Source of the DNA: an uncultured Candidatus Saccharibacteria bacterium
GTDB taxonomy: Bacteria > Patescibacteriota > Saccharimonadia > Saccharimonadales > Saccharimonadaceae
Direction of reading: 5' to 3'
Length of the DNA stretch: 16,349 nucleotides
Assembly: GCA_947095985.1 (NCBI GenBank)
Contig: CAMUPZ010000013.1
Location: forward strand, 1 to 16,349
Below the pieces are notes generated by a model, which searched no databases, was not told where the DNA came from, and was given only the letters and a program-made list of their open reading frames with translations. Positions 13,521-16,349 of this stretch are shown here, in pieces. Position 1 is the stretch's first letter. The number at the start of each line of letters is the position of its first letter. The translations under genes and the position numbers were made by a program.

Positions 13521-15146
13521 TTAAATATATCGTTTTAAAACTATTCCGCCGGCAATAACTACGATAGCTAAACCGCCAATCGCCCAAACAGAAGCTCCCG
13601 TATTGGCAAGACCTCCAGATTTACCACCCTTAGGAGTGATACCTGCTGGATTAGATGCTGCACCCGCTGGAGTAGCTGGAGATGCAGGATCATTCACTAC
13701 GCCGAAATAAACTGGGTCAGTAATGACACTGTTTGCAGTATGGTCATCGTCATTATTAGCACCGTCGACCGCTTTATATGACACTGTCGTAACTGCCTTA
13801 CCGGCAATAGTTTCATTTTTAATTACAGCTTGGCTAGTTATATCCTGTAGATTAGCCGTAGCTGAATCTTTTTTATAAACTCGCACCTTCGAAACGTCAT
13901 ATTGGCTCGCAAGAGACACGGTAATATCTGACGAAGCCGACGCTTGGGTACAATTAATATTGAACGATAAGCCTCCCAAAATCTTTACTCGCGCTTCAGT
14001 AGGTGTAATACCGTCAGCAGACAGAGGCTTAACTGATGAGGCGACAATGTCATAGCAACGAAGTGATTTAGCCGCAATAGTAGACTTAGCCACTGCATTA
14101 TCTGTGTTTGCCGGAGCAGGCTTTGTACTTACATCAAAAGTCTTAGTCTGAGGTAATTGTAGTGTGCCTAAACGATAGATGTTATTATTTGCTGCTGCAA
14201 AAATCTTAGAACCATCAGCGGTCATTGAAATAGAGCCACCCTCAAAAATATCATTACCCCAATCTTGCCAAGTTTTACCGCCGTCGACCGATATATTTAC
14301 TGGCTTCCACGTAGGAGATGATCCCCTTGGCTCAAAAGTAGCAAATAACCTCTTACCATCATCGCTAACACCCAGATACGCAGGTCCATTATCACTAGAC
14401 TGCCCTGGCATCGGAGAAACAGAATTCCAGCTGCGTCCCCCATCTACTGAAAGCTTAGTGCCATTAAATATACCACTACCATTAGTGCTGAAGGAAGCTT
14501 CGTCAGCAGCGCCATCTTTAATAACCTCCCAGGTTGCACCATAGTCAGTTGATTGCTTTACTAGGTCATCATACTGATCCATGTAAATCATTTTGCCGTT
14601 GTTAAACACAGCACTTGGACATTCATTACCTTTTTGTTCCCATGTCTGACCATTATCCCTAGAGACATACAGAGGTCCGTCGTGCCCACACTTGGTCAAA
14701 GTAGAGCCGTCAGGACTCATGCGTAGACTTGCATCACTTTCTACTGGCGCAGATGGAGTTGTCCAGCTGTTACCACCATCAGTGGATACGTGAATATTAT
14801 TTTGTCCATATTTACCTTTTACTACCAATTTGGAGCCGTCTGTATTTGTCAATAAGTTAATTGCCCCTTCTGGCGCTGCGCTACTGCTCCAGTTTGCGCC
14901 GCCATCAGTAGAAACCAGAAGCTTCCGATCATTAAAAGTGGCACCCTCCTGCAGTACAATCAACTTCGAACCATCAGAGCTAATACGTGACTCTTTGACA
15001 TTACCGCCTGGTATCGTTATATCCTTCCAGCTATATGCAGCCTCTGCCTTAGCGAAAGGCGCAAACATCGCAGCCAAAGAGACTACAGACACAGCAAAGA
15101 AAATTGATATGCCTCCATATATTTTACGTTTCTTTCTAGACGACAT
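13521..15146 (-). CDS. Secreted Asp-box (BNR) repeat protein with LANTG sorting signal
   Basis: 541-aa predicted surface protein. The signal peptide is at residues 1-37: basic MSSRKKRK, a hydrophobic core, then AKAEA as likely cleavage site. Six Asp boxes (SxDxGxxW) lie at 79-86, 121-128, 162-169, 199-206, 233-240 and 286-293, alternating with xxDGSKL strands (57, 101, 144, 261, 309). This is the signature of a sialidase/sortilin-type beta-propeller, but no sialidase catalytic arginines are evident, so it is more likely a binding domain. A second domain covers about 340-490. A Pro/Ala/Gly linker leads to LANTG at 513-517, a hydrophobic span and the tail KRYI, a sortase-type anchor. A strong AGGAGGGTG precedes the ATG. 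The ligand is unknown. Confidence 0.85.
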   Translation of the reverse strand: MSSRKKRKIYGGISIFFAVSVVSLAAMFAPFAKAEAAYSWKDITIPGGNVKESRISSDGSKLIVLQEGATFNDRKLLVSTDGGANWSSSAAPEGAINLLTNTDGSKLVVKGKYGQNNIHVSTDGGNSWTTPSAPVESDASLRMSPDGSTLTKCGHDGPLYVSRDNGQTWEQKGNECPSAVFNNGKMIYMDQYDDLVKQSTDYGATWEVIKDGAADEASFSTNGSGIFNGTKLSVDGGRSWNSVSPMPGQSSDNGPAYLGVSDDGKRLFATFEPRGSSPTWKPVNISVDGGKTWQDWGNDIFEGGSISMTADGSKIFAAANNNIYRLGTLQLPQTKTFDVSTKPAPANTDNAVAKSTIAAKSLRCYDIVASSVKPLSADGITPTEARVKILGGLSFNINCTQASASSDITVSLASQYDVSKVRVYKKDSATANLQDITSQAVIKNETIAGKAVTTVSYKAVDGANNDDDHTANSVITDPVYFGVVNDPASPATPAGAASNPAGITPKGGKSGGLANTGASVWAIGGLAIVVIAGGIVLKRYI

Positions 15147-15150
15147 TAGT

Positions 15151-15159
15151 CACCCTCCT
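15151..15159 (-). promoter_or_regulatory. Strong Shine-Dalgarno AGGAGGGTG of the Asp-box gene
   Basis: AGGAGG lies 7 bases before the ATG at 15146, confirming that start. It is one of few single-gene units here with SD-led initiation. Confidence 0.8.
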
Positions 15160-15191
15160 GTTAAGTTAATATTAATTCAAATAACATAACC

Positions 15192-15200
15192 ATAATATCA
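15192..15200 (-). promoter_or_regulatory. Probable extended -10 (TGA-TATTAT) of the Asp-box gene
   Basis: TGA followed by TATTAT in the 64-bp gap after the sbcB stop would give a leader of about 38 nt that includes the Shine-Dalgarno. No -35 is clear. Confidence 0.45.
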
Positions 15201-15210
15201 CAACTAAAGA

Positions 15211-16349
15211 CTAAGAATCAATGACAGGTAAAACAGACTCCGCCCACAATTGCAGTTCCTGTAAAATGAACTGTTGCTCGTCAGTCGCTGTCGGCGCTAA
15301 GCGCTGCAGAGACGCCATAAACCCTGGCAGTTGTGCCTGCAGGTGCTGTGCCCGCCACGTTTCCCACTGCGCTAAGTCATCTTCGCTGAGCGAACGCGGA
15401 AAGTTGCGCGCTTTGTAGTGGAGTAATAATGGCGCTAAGCGTTCATCCTGGAATTCTGGATGAAAATCGGCCAGCTCACGCTCATCAGCATTACGCACAG
15501 CTTCCACCCGCAGGCGATCACGGTCGTTCAAAAAACCATCATACAATTGCGCTTCTGGATCAGGCAGTTTTTTGAAGGCTGGCTTGTTTTCAAAAATGCC
15601 ACGTAATTTTTCAGCAAAATCTGGATATTTCAACAACATATCTTGATGCTTCTGTACCGTCGCCAGATCAAGTGAAATCTTCTGCCAGCCATCGCCTTGT
15701 TCCAGCACACCCAGCGGTGCCACCGCCGGACAACGATTGTACTGCAATTCTTTGACAGGCAATTTGGTGAAATCCTCAGCTTGACGCTCCTCCCAGGAGG
15801 CAAATAGCTTTGCTGACAATTCCTCCACGCTCAGGCCAACAAACGGCGTCGGATCATAACGCAAGTCATAGACAACCACGCCGCCGTTTCGACTGGCCGT
15901 CAGCGGAAAGGCCACCGTGGTTTTAGCAAATTCTTTATCGTAGCGCCCGCTGGCATAGACAAACGGTTTTTTGTCGTCCACATTGACCAGCTGCTGGACT
16001 ACTTTTTTGTCGCGCATTTTCAGTAAATAATCATACAGTTGCGGCTGCTTTTGCTTGATCAATTTCGTCACGGCAATCAGCGCCGTCACGTCCGCCAAGG
16101 CATCATGAGCATTTTCATGCGCAATACCATTAGCGCTGGTGATCAACTCCAGGCGGTTGCTCGGCTCACCCTTAGCGTCAAGCGGCCAATTAATTCCCTC
16201 TGGCCTGAGAGCCCTGGTTAACCGCACCACATACAGCAAATCCCAACGCGAGCGGCCGTCCTTCCAGCTCCACTCGTACGGATCATGAAAATTACGCCAC
16301 AACAAATGGCGAATAAATTCGTCGTCAAACCGAATGTTATTAAAACCAA
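15211..16349 (-). CDS. sbcB: Exodeoxyribonuclease I (5' end beyond window)
   Basis: C-terminal 379 residues of exonuclease I, a 3'-to-5' single-strand DNA exonuclease of the DEDDh group used in recombination and mismatch repair. The frame stays open through base 16349, beginning GFNNIRFDDEFIRHLLWRNF, which matches the E. coli enzyme closely (GYNNVRFDDE, RNFYDPYAWSW). The ExoIII motif NAHDALADV supplies the catalytic His and Asp. SRWDLL, LRPEGINWP, the SH3-like middle region and the C-terminal helical domain (QLYDGF, DRDRLR, YKARNFP) follow in the known order. The N-terminal DE motif lies outside the window. It ends 64 bp upstream of the Asp-box gene in the same direction. Identification is secure. 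Confidence 0.95.
   Translation of the reverse strand, partial: GFNNIRFDDEFIRHLLWRNFHDPYEWSWKDGRSRWDLLYVVRLTRALRPEGINWPLDAKGEPSNRLELITSANGIAHENAHDALADVTALIAVTKLIKQKQPQLYDYLLKMRDKKVVQQLVNVDDKKPFVYASGRYDKEFAKTTVAFPLTASRNGGVVVYDLRYDPTPFVGLSVEELSAKLFASWEERQAEDFTKLPVKELQYNRCPAVAPLGVLEQGDGWQKISLDLATVQKHQDMLLKYPDFAEKLRGIFENKPAFKKLPDPEAQLYDGFLNDRDRLRVEAVRNADERELADFHPEFQDERLAPLLLHYKARNFPRSLSEDDLAQWETWRAQHLQAQLPGFMASLQRLAPTATDEQQFILQELQLWAESVLPVIDS

Noticed and set aside
1..16349. CRISPR array, insertion sequence, tRNA or rRNA
   Set aside because: No regularly spaced repeats, transposase motifs or tRNA/rRNA-like sequences were seen on reading both strands by eye.

Overview
The window is a compact bacterial segment with short AT-rich gaps and mostly housekeeping or repair genes. 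I infer a Patescibacteria/CPR genome, most likely Saccharibacteria (TM7). The reasons are the gene style, the small gene-dense layout, TGA used as a stop, a cell-surface protein with an actinobacterial-style LAxTG sorting signal, and many promoters whose -10 box ends about 6-7 bases before the start codon. The assignment comes from family knowledge and no database search was possible.

Layout. 1-740 (-): 5' part of uvrC, lacking the usual Fe-S cysteines. 809-2324: two divergent alpha/beta-hydrolase-like genes, one with a Ser and one with a Cys at the nucleophile elbow. 2349-6254 (-): an accessory run with an HD-domain phosphohydrolase, Nudix 1, a DUF488 protein, a uracil-DNA-glycosylase-family protein, an ADP-ribosyltransferase-like protein, an HD remnant and Nudix 2. 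The Nudix-HD pair occurs twice. The second HD copy has lost its core through an in-frame deletion, and its remnant lies 4 bases before the ADP-ribosyltransferase-like gene. 6328-7470 (-): a redox/metal operon, Fur-family regulator then thioredoxin then cupin, led by a 21-bp perfect palindrome sitting on its own promoter. 7727-9499 (+): an ABC exporter with a strong promoter and a structured leader of about 170 nt. 9538-10188 (+): a DedA membrane protein, convergent with uvrA (10191-13001, -). 13123-13509 (+): a small membrane protein whose 3' end overlaps a bidirectional terminator. 13521-15146 (-): a secreted six-Asp-box protein ending in LANTG, a hydrophobic span and a basic tail. 15211-16349 (-): exodeoxyribonuclease I (sbcB), entering from the right edge.

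Two translation-start modes stand out. First genes of transcription units (uvrC, both hydrolases, HD, HD remnant, glycosylase, fur, dedA, uvrA, the small membrane gene) have a -10 element so close to the start codon that the mRNA should be leaderless or nearly so. Internal operon genes (DUF488, trx, cupin) and the two genes with real leaders (ABC exporter, Asp-box protein) have strong Shine-Dalgarno sequences. This rule helps fix several starts. Repair genes (uvrA, uvrC, the glycosylase, sbcB) are over-represented. No rRNA, tRNA, CRISPR array or insertion sequence was seen.
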